NCBI RefSeq assembly: GCF_946151055.1
Contig: NZ_CAMGYZ010000005.1
Location: forward strand, 1 to 64,000
Source of the DNA: Bacillus sp. Marseille-Q3570
GTDB lineage: Bacteria > Bacillota > Bacilli > Bacillales > Fictibacillaceae
Direction of reading: 5' to 3'
DNA length: 64,000 nucleotides
A model generated the notes under the pieces. It did not search any database and was not told the origin of the DNA. It saw only the letters and a list, made by a program, of their open reading frames with translations. Shown here piece by piece: positions 9,846 to 18,458 of this stretch. Within the stretch, counting starts at the first letter, position 1, and each line of letters begins with the position of its first letter. The translations under genes were made by a program, and so were the position numbers.

Positions 9846-9925
9846 ATCGAATCCTCCTAGATGAACAAAAGTGATCAATCCCCTTAACACACTGACCACC
9901 TTTTAAAAGCTCACCTCCTCTGATT

Positions 9926-9933
9926 CGTTAACG
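9926..9933. promoter_or_regulatory. Palindrome CGTTAACG, possible LacI-type operator
   Basis: Perfect 8-bp palindrome with LacI-family style central CG-containing half sites (TAAACGTTAACGA on the minus strand). It overlaps the last codon and stop of the LacI gene and lies about 80 bases upstream of the secreted glycosidase-like gene; its core resembles the palindrome before the LacI gene. Confidence 0.3.
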
Positions 9934-10956
9934 TTTAGCTCCCGGTCGGTAACTTGTCGATTCTCTTTTGATTAAGTTTGCCGGTAAAAGCGTTTCCTCG
10001 TGTGGTTCTTCGGCATTCCCCATCCTCCAGAACAATCGCTCCAGTGCTTTTTTTCCGAATAGCGGCAGATCGATGCCCATCGTTGTTATTCGTGGTGTTG
10101 AAAGACGGGACAGCTGTCCATCATCAAAGCTGACGACAGAAGCTTGTTCAGGAACCTGGATGTCTTTCAGCTTCAATCCGGAATTGACAAGATATCCGAG
10201 TCCATCGTTGACACAAAACCAGGCAGTCGGTTGCTCGGATAAGTGGGCGATATAATTGTTGATGATCTGATCATCCTCTTCGGCATCACTGAAAATGAAC
10301 TCTTCCTTTTGCTTGATTCCGTAGTCTTTTAAAGCAAGTTGATACCCTTCCAGTCGTTCCTGATAGCTCGGTGAAAAATCGATGTTCCCTACAAAAGCGA
10401 TGTCTTTGTGCCCCAACTCGATCAGGTGCTGGACTGCAGTATACGCTCCGAACCGGTTGTTCGTTAAAATTGCATCCGCCTGGATCGTCGGGTGATGATG
10501 ATCGATGAGCACGGTCGGGATTCCCGTGGCGATTACTTTGTTGATGTAATCGTTGCTGATGTGTGAGAGTACGAGCACCCCATCGACTGATTTGTCTTCA
10601 ATAAAAGACGGTAAAATCAGGTCATCACTCGCTTGCTGGCTGACGGATTGGATCAAGAGGGTTTTATTATGTTTGTGAACTTCACGCTCGACGGATAAGT
10701 AGATTTCTCCAAAGAAACTTGTCAGCGAAAAAGCAAGATCTGATGCGATAAGGGCGATTTTTCCGGATTCCGCCTGGTTTTCTGATGTTGCTGGAGTTTT
10801 AGGGGTGTATCGGTATCCGAGCTCATCGGCTGTTTGATAGACTTGTTTCCTAGTCTCTTCGCTTACTCCAGGTTTGCCACTCAAGGCTTGTGAAACAGAA
10901 TTTTTCGAGATTTTCAATTGATCGGCAATATCCTGCATCGTCACGCGTTTTGCCAT
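9928..10956 (-). CDS. LacI-family transcriptional regulator
   Basis: DNA-binding repressor of sugar genes, 342 residues. The N-terminal helix-turn-helix reads VTMQDIADQLKISKNSVSQALSGKPGVSEETR (about 5-36) and is followed by a hinge and a periplasmic-binding-protein-like effector domain (about 70-335) with DGVLVLSH, VLIDHHH and VSFDDGQLSRL. It is transcribed away from the GH130 operon and toward the secreted glycosidase-like gene, so it likely controls both. Palindromes GTAACGTTAC (11009-11018) and AAGCGCTTTC (11191-11200) lie in the intergenic space and are candidate operators. Effector not known; a manno-oligosaccharide is the simplest guess from the neighbours. Confidence 0.93.
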   Translation of the reverse strand: MAKRVTMQDIADQLKISKNSVSQALSGKPGVSEETRKQVYQTADELGYRYTPKTPATSENQAESGKIALIASDLAFSLTSFFGEIYLSVEREVHKHNKTLLIQSVSQQASDDLILPSFIEDKSVDGVLVLSHISNDYINKVIATGIPTVLIDHHHPTIQADAILTNNRFGAYTAVQHLIELGHKDIAFVGNIDFSPSYQERLEGYQLALKDYGIKQKEEFIFSDAEEDDQIINNYIAHLSEQPTAWFCVNDGLGYLVNSGLKLKDIQVPEQASVVSFDDGQLSRLSTPRITTMGIDLPLFGKKALERLFWRMGNAEEPHEETLLPANLIKRESTSYRPGAKR

Positions 10957-11008
10957 ATATATTCAACCTTTCTCATTCAAGGTAAATTTGTCATGTTGGT
11001 AATGATTA

Positions 11009-11018
11009 GTAACGTTAC
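11009..11018. promoter_or_regulatory. Palindrome GTAACGTTAC upstream of the LacI gene, candidate operator
   Basis: Perfect 10-bp palindrome with a central CG, the typical LacI-family form, 53 bases before the LacI start codon. Suggests autoregulation. Confidence 0.5.
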
Positions 11019-11101
11019 AAATTACTATACATATTTTATTGGTTTTTATCAATATCTATTAATGGTTTTTAATCGTGGATATGTAATTTTGTCATTATGT
11101 G

Positions 11102-11129
11102 TTGACATTACAAGTCATCCTTGTATAAT
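11102..11129 (+). promoter_or_regulatory. Consensus sigma-A promoter of the GH130 operon
   Basis: TTGACA at 11102-11107 and TATAAT at 11124-11129, both perfect, with a 16-bp spacer, about 110 bases before the GH130 start. The -10 box forms the centre of an inverted repeat TTGTA-TAAT-TACAA, which could be a repressor site. Confidence 0.8.
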
Positions 11130-11186
11130 TACAAACAAGGAATATTCGCATTACAGAACCTTGTAACCATTTTATCATAACCACCT

Positions 11187-11202
11187 TTAAAAGCGCTTTC
11201 AA
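11187..11202. promoter_or_regulatory. LacI/CcpA-type operator before GH130 gene
   Basis: TTAAAAGCGCTTTCAA; on the minus strand it reads TTGAAAGCGCTTTTAA, one base off the cre consensus WTGNAANCGNWNNCW. It lies between the promoter and the ribosome site, so a bound LacI protein or CcpA would block elongation. Confidence 0.6.
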
Positions 11203-11240
11203 AAAGTGGGAATACAGCTAGAGAATTTGGAGGAACGTAC

Positions 11241-12332
11241 ATGAATGTAGTTCGATTTCAAGAGAATCCTCTGATCACACCATCAGATGTCAAGACGTTC
11301 CATGACAATCATGAAGTCATCGGGGCTTTCAATGCAGGTGTTGCAGAATACCAGGGGGAAACGTTGTTGCTTTTAAGAGTAGCGGAGCGCCCGATCAGTG
11401 AGGATACGACCATTGTCAAAGCTCCGGTGATCGATTTTTCGGAAGGTGAAGGAAAACTTAGGATCATTGAGTTAGATGTTCATGATGACCGCTATGATTT
11501 TTCCGATCCAAGGACAGTCCTTCATAATGACTCGAAAAACCGGACAGCAGCATACCTAACATCGCTTTCATACATCCGGATCGCCCGGAGTAAGGACGGC
11601 GTCAACTTTACAATCGATGATGAACCGTTCATCTATCCGGAGACGGAACGTGAAGCCTGGGGAATCGAAGACCCGCGGGTCACACAGATTGGAGATACCT
11701 ATTACATCCAATACAGTGCGGTGTCCGCTGAAGGGATCGGCGTCGGGCTAGCATCGACAAAGGACTTTGTCAGCTATGAACGTCACGGGTTGATGCTTCA
11801 TCCGGAGAACAAGGATGTCGCGATCTTTCCAGAAAAGATCAACGGAAAATACTATACCCTCCATCGTCCGGTGCCAAAAGGAATCGGGAGACCTGAAATC
11901 TGGATAGCGGAATCGGACAATCTCTTATACTGGGGCAACCACCAATACTTATTAGGTTTAAGTGAAGATGGCTGGGATAACGGACGGATCGGTGGCGGAG
12001 CGGTGCCGTTCAAAACCGAGAAAGGCTGGCTCGAAATCTATCATGCCGCAGATCAAAACGATCGCTATTGCCTGGGAGCCGTTCTGTTGGATTTGGATGA
12101 CCCGGCGAAGGTCCTTGCCAAAACGGAAGAACCGATCCTCGTGCCAGAAGCGGATTATGAAACAGACGGATTTTTTGGAAACGTTGTCTTTACGTGCGGT
12201 GTCACCGTGCAGGGAGATAACGTGAGAGTCTATTACGGTGCAGCGGATACATCGATGGCCGTAGCGGACCTTAGTGTGGAAGAGATTTTTTCTAAGTTGA
12301 ATTATCACAATGTTCTTACAAAAGTGAGGTGA
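11241..12332 (+). CDS. GH130-family beta-mannoside phosphorylase or mannosidase
   Basis: Cytoplasmic five-bladed beta-propeller enzyme of glycoside hydrolase family 130, which cleaves beta-mannosides, mostly by phosphorolysis to mannose 1-phosphate. The family acid motif is seen in WGIEDPRVTQIGDTYYIQYSA (about residues 138-158, Asp of EDPR), with later HRPVPKGIGRPEIWIAESDNL, GWDNGRIGGG and the C-terminal YYGAADT. Length 363 residues. No signal peptide. TTGGAGGAA precedes the ATG. First gene of an operon with a DUF1861 protein and a sugar ABC importer, so it should act on imported mannosides. Whether it is a phosphorylase or a beta-1,2-mannosidase cannot be decided from what I can see. Confidence 0.88.
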   Translation: MNVVRFQENPLITPSDVKTFHDNHEVIGAFNAGVAEYQGETLLLLRVAERPISEDTTIVKAPVIDFSEGEGKLRIIELDVHDDRYDFSDPRTVLHNDSKNRTAAYLTSLSYIRIARSKDGVNFTIDDEPFIYPETEREAWGIEDPRVTQIGDTYYIQYSAVSAEGIGVGLASTKDFVSYERHGLMLHPENKDVAIFPEKINGKYYTLHRPVPKGIGRPEIWIAESDNLLYWGNHQYLLGLSEDGWDNGRIGGGAVPFKTEKGWLEIYHAADQNDRYCLGAVLLDLDDPAKVLAKTEEPILVPEADYETDGFFGNVVFTCGVTVQGDNVRVYYGAADTSMAVADLSVEEIFSKLNYHNVLTKVR

Positions 12333-12336
12333 TCGA

Positions 12337-13287
12337 ATGACTTTTACCATTCAATCCTTATTGGAAGATTATCAGTCTAGTAAACCGGAAATCCGGGCGG
12401 AGAAAATCACGTTTACTGGTGTCGTGGAGAAGGATGTTTATAACATCACTGCAACCTTTGAGGATGAAGGAGAGCTCGTGATTGCCGGGCGTGTCGAAGG
12501 GCGGGATACTGAGCATTCTGATGTTGTGTTTTTTGTAAAAGAGGACGGTGTTTGGAAGCCCCGTAAGGATACGAAAACTTTTGCGTTACAGGATCCCTTT
12601 TTTACAAGGATTGCTGGGGAGCTTGTATTCGGAGGCGTTGAGATTTTTCCACATCAGACAAACGAGGGCGCACTCTCCTGGCGGACGGTCTTTTACCGGG
12701 GTTCCACCATCAATGACCTCGAACGGTTTGCGACCGGACCAAACGGCATGAAAGACATTCGGCTGATCGAATTGGAGAATGAAAAAATCGGAGTCTTCAC
12801 ACGCCCCCAAGGTGAAAAGGGAGGCAGAGGAAAAATCGGATATACCGAGATTGCTCGATTAGAAGAATTGACACCTGAGGTCATCGATCAAGCGCCTTTG
12901 ATCGACTCTCATTTTACAGATGAGGAGTGGGGAGGCGCGAATGAAATCCACCTTCTGAAAAACGGAAAGATCGGTGGCCTTGGCCATATCGCGAAGTTTG
13001 ATGAAAAAGGGGACCGGCATTATTATCCGATGGTGTTTACGTATGACCGTGATACAAATGAAATCACTGAAATGGAGATCATTGCGACACGTGCTGATTT
13101 TCCCGATGGACCAGCGAAGCGCGATGACCTGCAGGATGTTTTATTCAGTGGCGGTTTAGTACGATTGGAGACTGGCCAGGCGGAGCTTTACGTCGGAGTT
13201 AGTGATGCGGAAGCTCATAAAGCGAGACTTCCAAATCCTTTTATCAAATACGAAAAAGAACCGATTCGAAAGGGGAAAGAACGATGA
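12337..13287 (+). CDS. DUF1861 family protein
   Basis: Cytoplasmic protein of 316 residues resembling the DUF1861 family, whose members usually sit next to GH130 genes; their role is unproven. The sequence is beta-rich with repeated blades (for example KITFTGVVEKDVYNITA, VVFFVKEDGVWKP, GGVEIFPH, WRTVFYRGSTINDLE, IGYTEIARLEEL, EEWGGANEIHLLKNGKIGGLGHIA), in keeping with a beta-propeller fold like that of its GH130 neighbour. The ATG follows GAGGTGATC, four bases after the GH130 stop, so translation is coupled. The end overlaps the next start (ATGA). A sugar-binding or mannoside-processing role is inference only. Confidence 0.85.
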   Translation: MTFTIQSLLEDYQSSKPEIRAEKITFTGVVEKDVYNITATFEDEGELVIAGRVEGRDTEHSDVVFFVKEDGVWKPRKDTKTFALQDPFFTRIAGELVFGGVEIFPHQTNEGALSWRTVFYRGSTINDLERFATGPNGMKDIRLIELENEKIGVFTRPQGEKGGRGKIGYTEIARLEELTPEVIDQAPLIDSHFTDEEWGGANEIHLLKNGKIGGLGHIAKFDEKGDRHYYPMVFTYDRDTNEITEMEIIATRADFPDGPAKRDDLQDVLFSGGLVRLETGQAELYVGVSDAEAHKARLPNPFIKYEKEPIRKGKER

Positions 13288-14597
13288 AGAACAACTCTTG
13301 GATGCGTTTACTCATAGTGATGTTGGCCGTTGCCATGATTGCTTCTGCCTGTCAAAAGCCTGGTGAGGAGGGCAGTGGAGATGGAAAAGTAGAATTCGAA
13401 TTCTGGTCTGCACCGAACCCGACCCAGCAAGCGTTCTGGTCAGATATGGCGAAAGCATACATGAAAGAAAACGAAAATGTGAAAATCAAAGTGACGCCGA
13501 TGCCAGAAAGCCCTTCTTCTGAAGCGGGGATCCAGTCAGCAATTGCAGCAGGGAATGCACCGGCTATTTCTGAGAACATCTCACGTGGATTTGCGGCACA
13601 ACTATCGGCAAGCAGTGCCATCGTTCCGTTGGAAGAGTTCGAAGGATATGATGAACTGATCAAAAACCGTGAAATGACAGAAACGATGTCGACATGGAAG
13701 TTCGCGGACGATCACCAATACGTGCTGCCGATCTATTCAAATGCGATGTTGTTCGGATGGAGAATGGATATCTTGAATGAGCTCGGATTTGACGAGCCGC
13801 CGAAGACATACAGTGAAGTGCTTGAAGTGGGTGAGAAGCTAAAAGAAAAGCACCCGGATAAATTCTTATGGGCGCGAGCGGATCTTGTCAAACCGACCTG
13901 GTGGGCAAGATGGTTCGACTTCTTCATGATGTACAATGCAGCTTCAGAAGGAAACAACTTCGTCGAAGGTGACAAGTTCATAGCTGATGACAAAGCGGGT
14001 GTCGAGACGCTTGAATTCATGCAGAGTTTGAGTGAGGACAAGCTGTTGTTGACACGTGAAGCGACGGATCCATTCGAATCAGGACAAGCTGTGATGATGG
14101 ATATCGGTCCATGGACGTTCCCGTATTGGGCGGACAAGTTCCCTGAAATGAAACAAGGGGAATCGTATGAGTTGTCGATGCCGCCAGTGCCGGATGGCGT
14201 CGATCCTGAGAATGCGAAAACATTCGCCGATACCAAAGGGCTTTCCATTTATGCTTCAGCTACAAAAGAACAACAGCAAGCAGCGTTCGATTTCGTCAAA
14301 TGGGTCTATTCCGATGCGGAAAATGATTTGACATGGTTCGAGAAGACGAATCTTCCGCCAGCACGTGACGACTTGTCCACTAATGAGACATTTGCTGATT
14401 ACTTTGAAGAAAACCCTCAGCTTGTAAAATATGCCGAAAACATCCCGAATGCTGTGCCGCCGATCGATAATGAGAATACCGTTGAAATACAGGAAGCGAT
14501 CGGGAAGGATGCGGTGAACCCAGTCATCAAAGGACAAAAAGAACCGAAAAAAGCATGGGAAGATATGAAAAAGTCCATCGACGGGACGTTGAAGTAA
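13284..14597 (+). CDS. ABC transporter sugar-binding lipoprotein (family 1)
   Basis: Extracellular lipid-anchored solute-binding protein of a carbohydrate ABC importer, 437 residues. Signal peptide ends in the lipobox IASAC (Cys23). The mature part carries the family 1 binding-protein pattern (FEFWSAPNPTQQAFWSDMAKAY; PIYSNAMLFGWRMDIL; GQAVMMDIGPWTFPYW; SIYASATKEQQQAAFDFVKWV). Its start overlaps the DUF1861 stop and it is followed one base later by two permease genes. There is no ATPase gene, so a shared MsmX-type ATPase probably powers it. Substrate: likely a short manno-oligosaccharide, from the GH130 gene context (inference). Confidence 0.93.
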   Translation: MKNNSWMRLLIVMLAVAMIASACQKPGEEGSGDGKVEFEFWSAPNPTQQAFWSDMAKAYMKENENVKIKVTPMPESPSSEAGIQSAIAAGNAPAISENISRGFAAQLSASSAIVPLEEFEGYDELIKNREMTETMSTWKFADDHQYVLPIYSNAMLFGWRMDILNELGFDEPPKTYSEVLEVGEKLKEKHPDKFLWARADLVKPTWWARWFDFFMMYNAASEGNNFVEGDKFIADDKAGVETLEFMQSLSEDKLLLTREATDPFESGQAVMMDIGPWTFPYWADKFPEMKQGESYELSMPPVPDGVDPENAKTFADTKGLSIYASATKEQQQAAFDFVKWVYSDAENDLTWFEKTNLPPARDDLSTNETFADYFEENPQLVKYAENIPNAVPPIDNENTVEIQEAIGKDAVNPVIKGQKEPKKAWEDMKKSIDGTLK

Positions 14598-14598
14598 C

Positions 14599-15477
14599 AT
14601 GAACAAAAGCAATGCGAGGTTGGGTTGGCTGTTTGCCAGCCCTTACCTCATCTATTCGGCTATTTTCTTTCTCTTTCCTTTGATTTGGGCAACCTATCTC
14701 GCTTTTACAAATTGGAATTTGATCGCACCTGACTATGAATTCGTCGGCATCCAGAACTTCATCGATGCCTTTTTCAGTGATAGTGTCCGGGCGGCCTTTT
14801 TCGTCACTTATAAATTCTTATTCATGTTCGTTCCGATTGTCGTGATCGGGTCGTTGTTCCTGGCGATGATCATCCATTCATTGCCACGGTTTAAAGGGTT
14901 GTATTCAGTCGCGTTCTTCCTGCCCTATCTGGCTTCAGGTGTTGCGTCAGCGATCGTTGTGAACGGAATTTTATCGTACAACAGTCCGTTCAACATCTGG
15001 CTGCGCGGCACGTTGGGGCTCGATATCGACTGGCTCGGCTCACCGATTCTGGCGCCGCTCATCATCGCGATGATGATGGCATGGAAGTTCGCCGGGTATT
15101 ACGCACTATTGTTTGTTGCTGGTCTCGAGAGCATCCCGAAAGATGTGTATGAAGCTTCTGCCATCGATGGGGCGGTCGGCTTCAAGCGATTTTGGAGTGT
15201 GACGCTTCCGATGTTGTATCCATCTTTTTATACAGTGACGATCCTTGCTGTCGGCTTGATGTTCGGGATTTTCACCGAGCCTTATGTGCTGACAGGCGGA
15301 GGACCTGAGTATGCGACTCATACGTGGCAACTCGAAATCTATCAACAAGCCTTCGCGAAAATGAATGCAGGGTACGGGACATCGATTGCAGTCATCAATT
15401 CGGTCGTGACCTTCGCATCGATCTTTGTATTCCGTAAGATCCTGGAGAAATGGGGTGCGAGACATGGTTGGGAGTAA
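14599..15477 (+). CDS. Sugar ABC transporter permease (MalF type)
   Basis: Integral membrane subunit of the carbohydrate importer, 292 residues with six helices. Shows the conserved cytoplasmic EAA-like loop YEASAIDGAVGFKRFWSVTLPML (about 186-208), which contacts the ATPase, and the N-terminal WLFASPYLIYSAIFFLFPLIW segment of MalF-type proteins. Start is one base after the binding-protein stop; the end overlaps the next permease by 14 bases. Forms the pore with the following gene. Confidence 0.93.
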   Translation: MNKSNARLGWLFASPYLIYSAIFFLFPLIWATYLAFTNWNLIAPDYEFVGIQNFIDAFFSDSVRAAFFVTYKFLFMFVPIVVIGSLFLAMIIHSLPRFKGLYSVAFFLPYLASGVASAIVVNGILSYNSPFNIWLRGTLGLDIDWLGSPILAPLIIAMMMAWKFAGYYALLFVAGLESIPKDVYEASAIDGAVGFKRFWSVTLPMLYPSFYTVTILAVGLMFGIFTEPYVLTGGGPEYATHTWQLEIYQQAFAKMNAGYGTSIAVINSVVTFASIFVFRKILEKWGARHGWE

Positions 15478-16297
15478 TACGAAGCTGAAAATCACCTTGT
15501 TATATATCCTGGCGACGACCGTGTTGCTCATCATGGTCTTTCCGTACCTCTACATGGTGCTAGGGTCTCTTGCACCGTGGGATCAGGTCGATCGGAAAAT
15601 CATCCCGACCGATCTCAGCTTGAGGTCTTATGAATGGTTGTTCTCTGGTGGGGATGGGAATTTAGCAAGACCGTGGCTGCGTGCGTTTTTCAACAGTGTG
15701 TTCGTGACACTGGCATCGACGATACTGATGCTCGCGACGGCTATCATGGTTGGATACGCCTTGGCGAAGTTGAAGTTCCGGGGACGTCACGTCATCAACA
15801 ACGTCATCCTGTTCCAGATGTTCTATCCAGCGATCATCCTATTGATCCCGTTATTCTTGATCGTAAAATATTTCGGGATGTATGACACGTACTGGGCAAT
15901 GATTTTACCGAAAGCCGTGAACCTGTGGGCGATCTTCATGTATACGAATTTCTTCCGCAGCTTACCGGATGAGATCATCGAGGCAGCGAAGATCGATGGG
16001 GCGAGCCAGTTGAAGATCATCTGGAAGGTCGTCCTGCCGATGTCGAAGTCTGTGACGACGATCATCTTTTTGTTCCTGTTCATGGAGCGTTGGGTCGAGT
16101 TGCTATGGGACATGCTCGTCGTGAACAGTGAGAAGATGCTGACATTGAACGTTTTACTCGCGCAGATGTTCGGACCATACGGCGGCTACCCAGGACCGAT
16201 GTACGCCGCATCCGTCTTATTGACACTGCCGATCCTGATCCTATTCATCATCTTCAGCAAGAACTTCAAAGACGGCATGCAGTTTGTGTTGAAGTGA
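15464..16297 (+). CDS. Sugar ABC transporter permease (MalG type)
   Basis: Second membrane subunit of the importer, 277 residues. The EAA-like loop reads IIEAAKIDGASQLKIIWKVVLPMSKS. A frame opens at 15425, but ATG 15464 gives MVGSNTKLKITLLYILATTVLLIMVFPYLYMVLGSL, the normal MalG N-terminus, with GGGGTG six bases before it. It is the last gene of the GH130 operon; a REP-like repeat begins two bases after its stop. Confidence 0.93.
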   Translation: MVGSNTKLKITLLYILATTVLLIMVFPYLYMVLGSLAPWDQVDRKIIPTDLSLRSYEWLFSGGDGNLARPWLRAFFNSVFVTLASTILMLATAIMVGYALAKLKFRGRHVINNVILFQMFYPAIILLIPLFLIVKYFGMYDTYWAMILPKAVNLWAIFMYTNFFRSLPDEIIEAAKIDGASQLKIIWKVVLPMSKSVTTIIFLFLFMERWVELLWDMLVVNSEKMLTLNVLLAQMFGPYGGYPGPMYAASVLLTLPILILFIIFSKNFKDGMQFVLK

Positions 16298-16298
16298 T

Positions 16299-16319
16299 GG
16301 GGACGGTTCTCTTGCTTCC
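16299..16319 (+). repeat. REP-like 21-mer, copy 1
   Basis: GGGGACGGTTCTC-T-TGCTTCC, one base after the permease stop codon. Member of the ten-copy same-strand family described in the findings. Confidence 0.8.
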
Positions 16320-16352
16320 TCTTTCATCGAAAAGAAGCCAAACCGGGAGGTT

Positions 16353-16373
16353 AGGGACGGTGCTCACGCTTCC
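16353..16373 (+). repeat. REP-like 21-mer, copy 2 (variant)
   Basis: AGGGACGGTGCTC-A-CGCTTCC, 54 bases after copy 1 and in the same direction; three changes from the common form. Confidence 0.65.
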
Positions 16374-16509
16374 TTTGGTGCTCTTTCTTGTATCCGAATA
16401 CAACGGTTTCATTGAGGAATTCCTTGGTCTTCATTAAAATGATTGAAACCAAACCTTTATTCAATCGTACATTGATTAATCGAAATCATAAGTTGAGGGG
16501 AATGCCAAT

Positions 16510-16797
16510 ATGCAAATCATGATCTCTTTGGTACTGTTTGCATGTTTTTTGCTCGGATTTAATTGGCTTATGGGATATAGAAAAGACAATATTACGATTG
16601 ATTTTGATGAGAGGTATGTCGATTTCGATCAATATATTAATGCAATCCAGAATGAGCTTGTTAAACAAGGAAGAGAAGTCCATTATAATGGGAATCGAAA
16701 GTTTACTATTGATGGACGTTCGTATATTTTCATCGAACGAAATGTTTCAATGGGAGGCGTACCTCTTCAAAGAACGATCCTTAAACCGATGATGTGA
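16510..16797 (+). CDS. Small membrane-anchored protein of unknown function
   Basis: 95 residues: one N-terminal helix (MQIMISLVLFACFLLGFNWLMGY) followed by a short soluble domain with the pattern FDERYVDFDQYINAIQNELVKQGREVHY, then a beta-hairpin-like tail (RKFTIDGRSYIFIERNV). GAGGGGAATGCC precedes the ATG. Followed by a REP copy and a good terminator, so it is transcribed as a single gene. I do not recognise a family; the shape suggests a small exported or membrane-tethered domain. Confidence 0.7.
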   Translation: MQIMISLVLFACFLLGFNWLMGYRKDNITIDFDERYVDFDQYINAIQNELVKQGREVHYNGNRKFTIDGRSYIFIERNVSMGGVPLQRTILKPMM

Positions 16798-16800
16798 GTT

Positions 16801-16821
16801 GGGGACGGTTCTCATGCTTCC
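16801..16821 (+). repeat. REP-like 21-mer, copy 3
   Basis: GGGGACGGTTCTC-A-TGCTTCC beginning three bases after the stop codon of the small membrane protein gene. Confidence 0.8.
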
Positions 16822-16841
16822 TCATTCACAGGTAAATTAAG

Positions 16842-16871
16842 AAAACGAGCTCAACTTCGAGCTCGTTTTTT
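16842..16871. terminator. Bidirectional terminator
   Basis: Inverted repeat AAAACGAGCTC / GAGCTCGTTTT, 6-base loop, T run after it and A run before it. Lies between the convergent small membrane protein gene (+) and the sensor kinase gene (-). Confidence 0.85.
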
Positions 16872-16916
16872 GCTTTGGATATTTGCTTGCTTCCTGACAT
16901 GAACCGAATTCCACGG

Positions 16917-18167
16917 TCAGGAAGCCTGAGGCAATAGGATAATAAATTCTGTACCTTTGCCTTTTTCACTGTTCACTATGATTTTTCCTTTGAAGGAGCG
17001 GATGATTTGATAACTGACCATCATTCCGAGTCCTGTCCCTTTTTCTTTTAGGGAATAGTAGGGAGACCCGAGCCGTTCCAACTGTTGTTTGGTCATACCG
17101 ATTCCTTCGTCCTTGATGATGATTTTTATATGGTCATCATCGGTTGAATGACAGGTTAGCCATACGACTCCGCCGTTCGGCATGGACTCTACTGCATTTT
17201 TTAAAATATTAATTAACGACTGGTTCAATTTATGAGGATCCGCATCGACCCAACAGTTTTCAAGAATGTCCGTTTTTAACTCAACATGAAGGTTCGGGCT
17301 GAAGCTTTGAATGAGTACCGCCACACGTTCTAATTGTTCACCTACATTGATTTTTCCATTATGCTGGGCGGTGGGTTTTCCAAGCGCTAAAAAATCATTG
17401 ATGATTTCATTGGCTCGATCTAACTCTTCAATCGAAACGTTGATATATTCCTTCTTTTGTTGAGGAAGATCAGGATCGTTTAGAAGCTGCAGAAAGCCGC
17501 GGGTAACTTGCATCGGATTCCTGATTTCATGAGCGAATACACTGGTCAACTCACTGATCACCCGTAACTTCTCGGATTCTTGCACCTCTGAGCGCAAATG
17601 GCGAATTTCTCTGATTGTTTCAATCAATACGATGCAGAACCAGGTAATGGCCACTAGAAAGATCAGGTGAATCATCTGTACTTTCAGAAAATCGATCGAG
17701 AAGCCTCTTAAAAAAATGAAAAGGATATTGCCAATCAGAGAGTAGGAAAGGGATAATGCCACAGCAATATAAATCCTTTTATCTTTCTTCGAACGTTCAA
17801 ACGATTTTTGAAAAAACAATAGGATAGGAAGTGATAATACCAATACGAGAACTGTATTATAAAAACCAAGGCTTACTCCGAAAGAAAGACGATAAAGGAT
17901 GATCAGGATCGAAAGAAAAATTCCCGGCCATGCTCCGAGGTATAAGGTTGCCAGCAATAAAGGAATAAAACGGATATCCAATCGGGCACCTTCTCCGAAA
18001 CTCACCGGAAAGGACATGCACAATATGATGGACAATCCCCACAAAAAGGTCATGATCATCTTTATCTTCCTATCATTCTTTACTCTTTCCAGCACAAATG
18101 TAAAGTAAATAAAAATAGGGATCACCAAAAGCGTCAGTTGCAACAAAAAATCCTTTAATATACCCAT
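16917..18167 (-). CDS. Sensor histidine kinase, KinB-like (5TMR-LYT)
   Basis: Membrane sensor kinase of 416 residues. Residues 1-170 hold about five to six helices with the 5TMR-LYT pattern (FGEGARLDIRFIPLLLATLYLGAWPGIFLSILIILYRL), as in the sporulation kinase KinB. The phosphoacceptor box is SVFAHEIRNPMQVTRGFLQLL (His near residue 210). The ATPase domain shows NKLNQSLINILKNAVESMP-like residues (HKLNQSLINILKNAVESM), DEGIGM and GTGLGMMVSY. The frame extends to 18296, but that extension is the translation of a REP copy and leader; the ATG at 18167 follows GAAAGGTG and starts at the first helix. No response-regulator gene is adjacent, as in phosphorelay kinases. Role in sporulation is inference. 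Confidence 0.88.
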   Translation of the reverse strand: MGILKDFLLQLTLLVIPIFIYFTFVLERVKNDRKIKMIMTFLWGLSIILCMSFPVSFGEGARLDIRFIPLLLATLYLGAWPGIFLSILIILYRLSFGVSLGFYNTVLVLVLSLPILLFFQKSFERSKKDKRIYIAVALSLSYSLIGNILFIFLRGFSIDFLKVQMIHLIFLVAITWFCIVLIETIREIRHLRSEVQESEKLRVISELTSVFAHEIRNPMQVTRGFLQLLNDPDLPQQKKEYINVSIEELDRANEIINDFLALGKPTAQHNGKINVGEQLERVAVLIQSFSPNLHVELKTDILENCWVDADPHKLNQSLINILKNAVESMPNGGVVWLTCHSTDDDHIKIIIKDEGIGMTKQQLERLGSPYYSLKEKGTGLGMMVSYQIIRSFKGKIIVNSEKGKGTEFIILLPQAS

Positions 18168-18248
18168 CTTCGCACCTTTCGCACTCAATTTTCCATCTAG
18201 TAGCAATTCGTGATTTGGGGAGGATTTTCCTGCTTTGGGTTCTGCATT

Positions 18249-18269
18249 GGGGACGGTTCTCACGCTTCC
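18249..18269 (+). repeat. REP-like 21-mer, copy 4
   Basis: GGGGACGGTTCTC-A-CGCTTCC, in the leader of the minus-strand kinase gene and upstream of the RAYT gene. Same orientation as all other copies. Confidence 0.8.
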
Positions 18270-18458
18270 CCAGGAGTCTTTTTTCTTTTTTCCCAATATT
18301 ACTGATGAAAAATGTAATAAAATGGTATATCATGGTTTATAGAACTCCAAATTTTCACCTCATATTCACCCCCCTTGAATTCTAATCTGATTTTCCCTAA
18401 TTTTTCGTTAATTTTTCGTTTGAAATTGATTGAAAGTATTGAAGTGTGGAGGGTTGCC

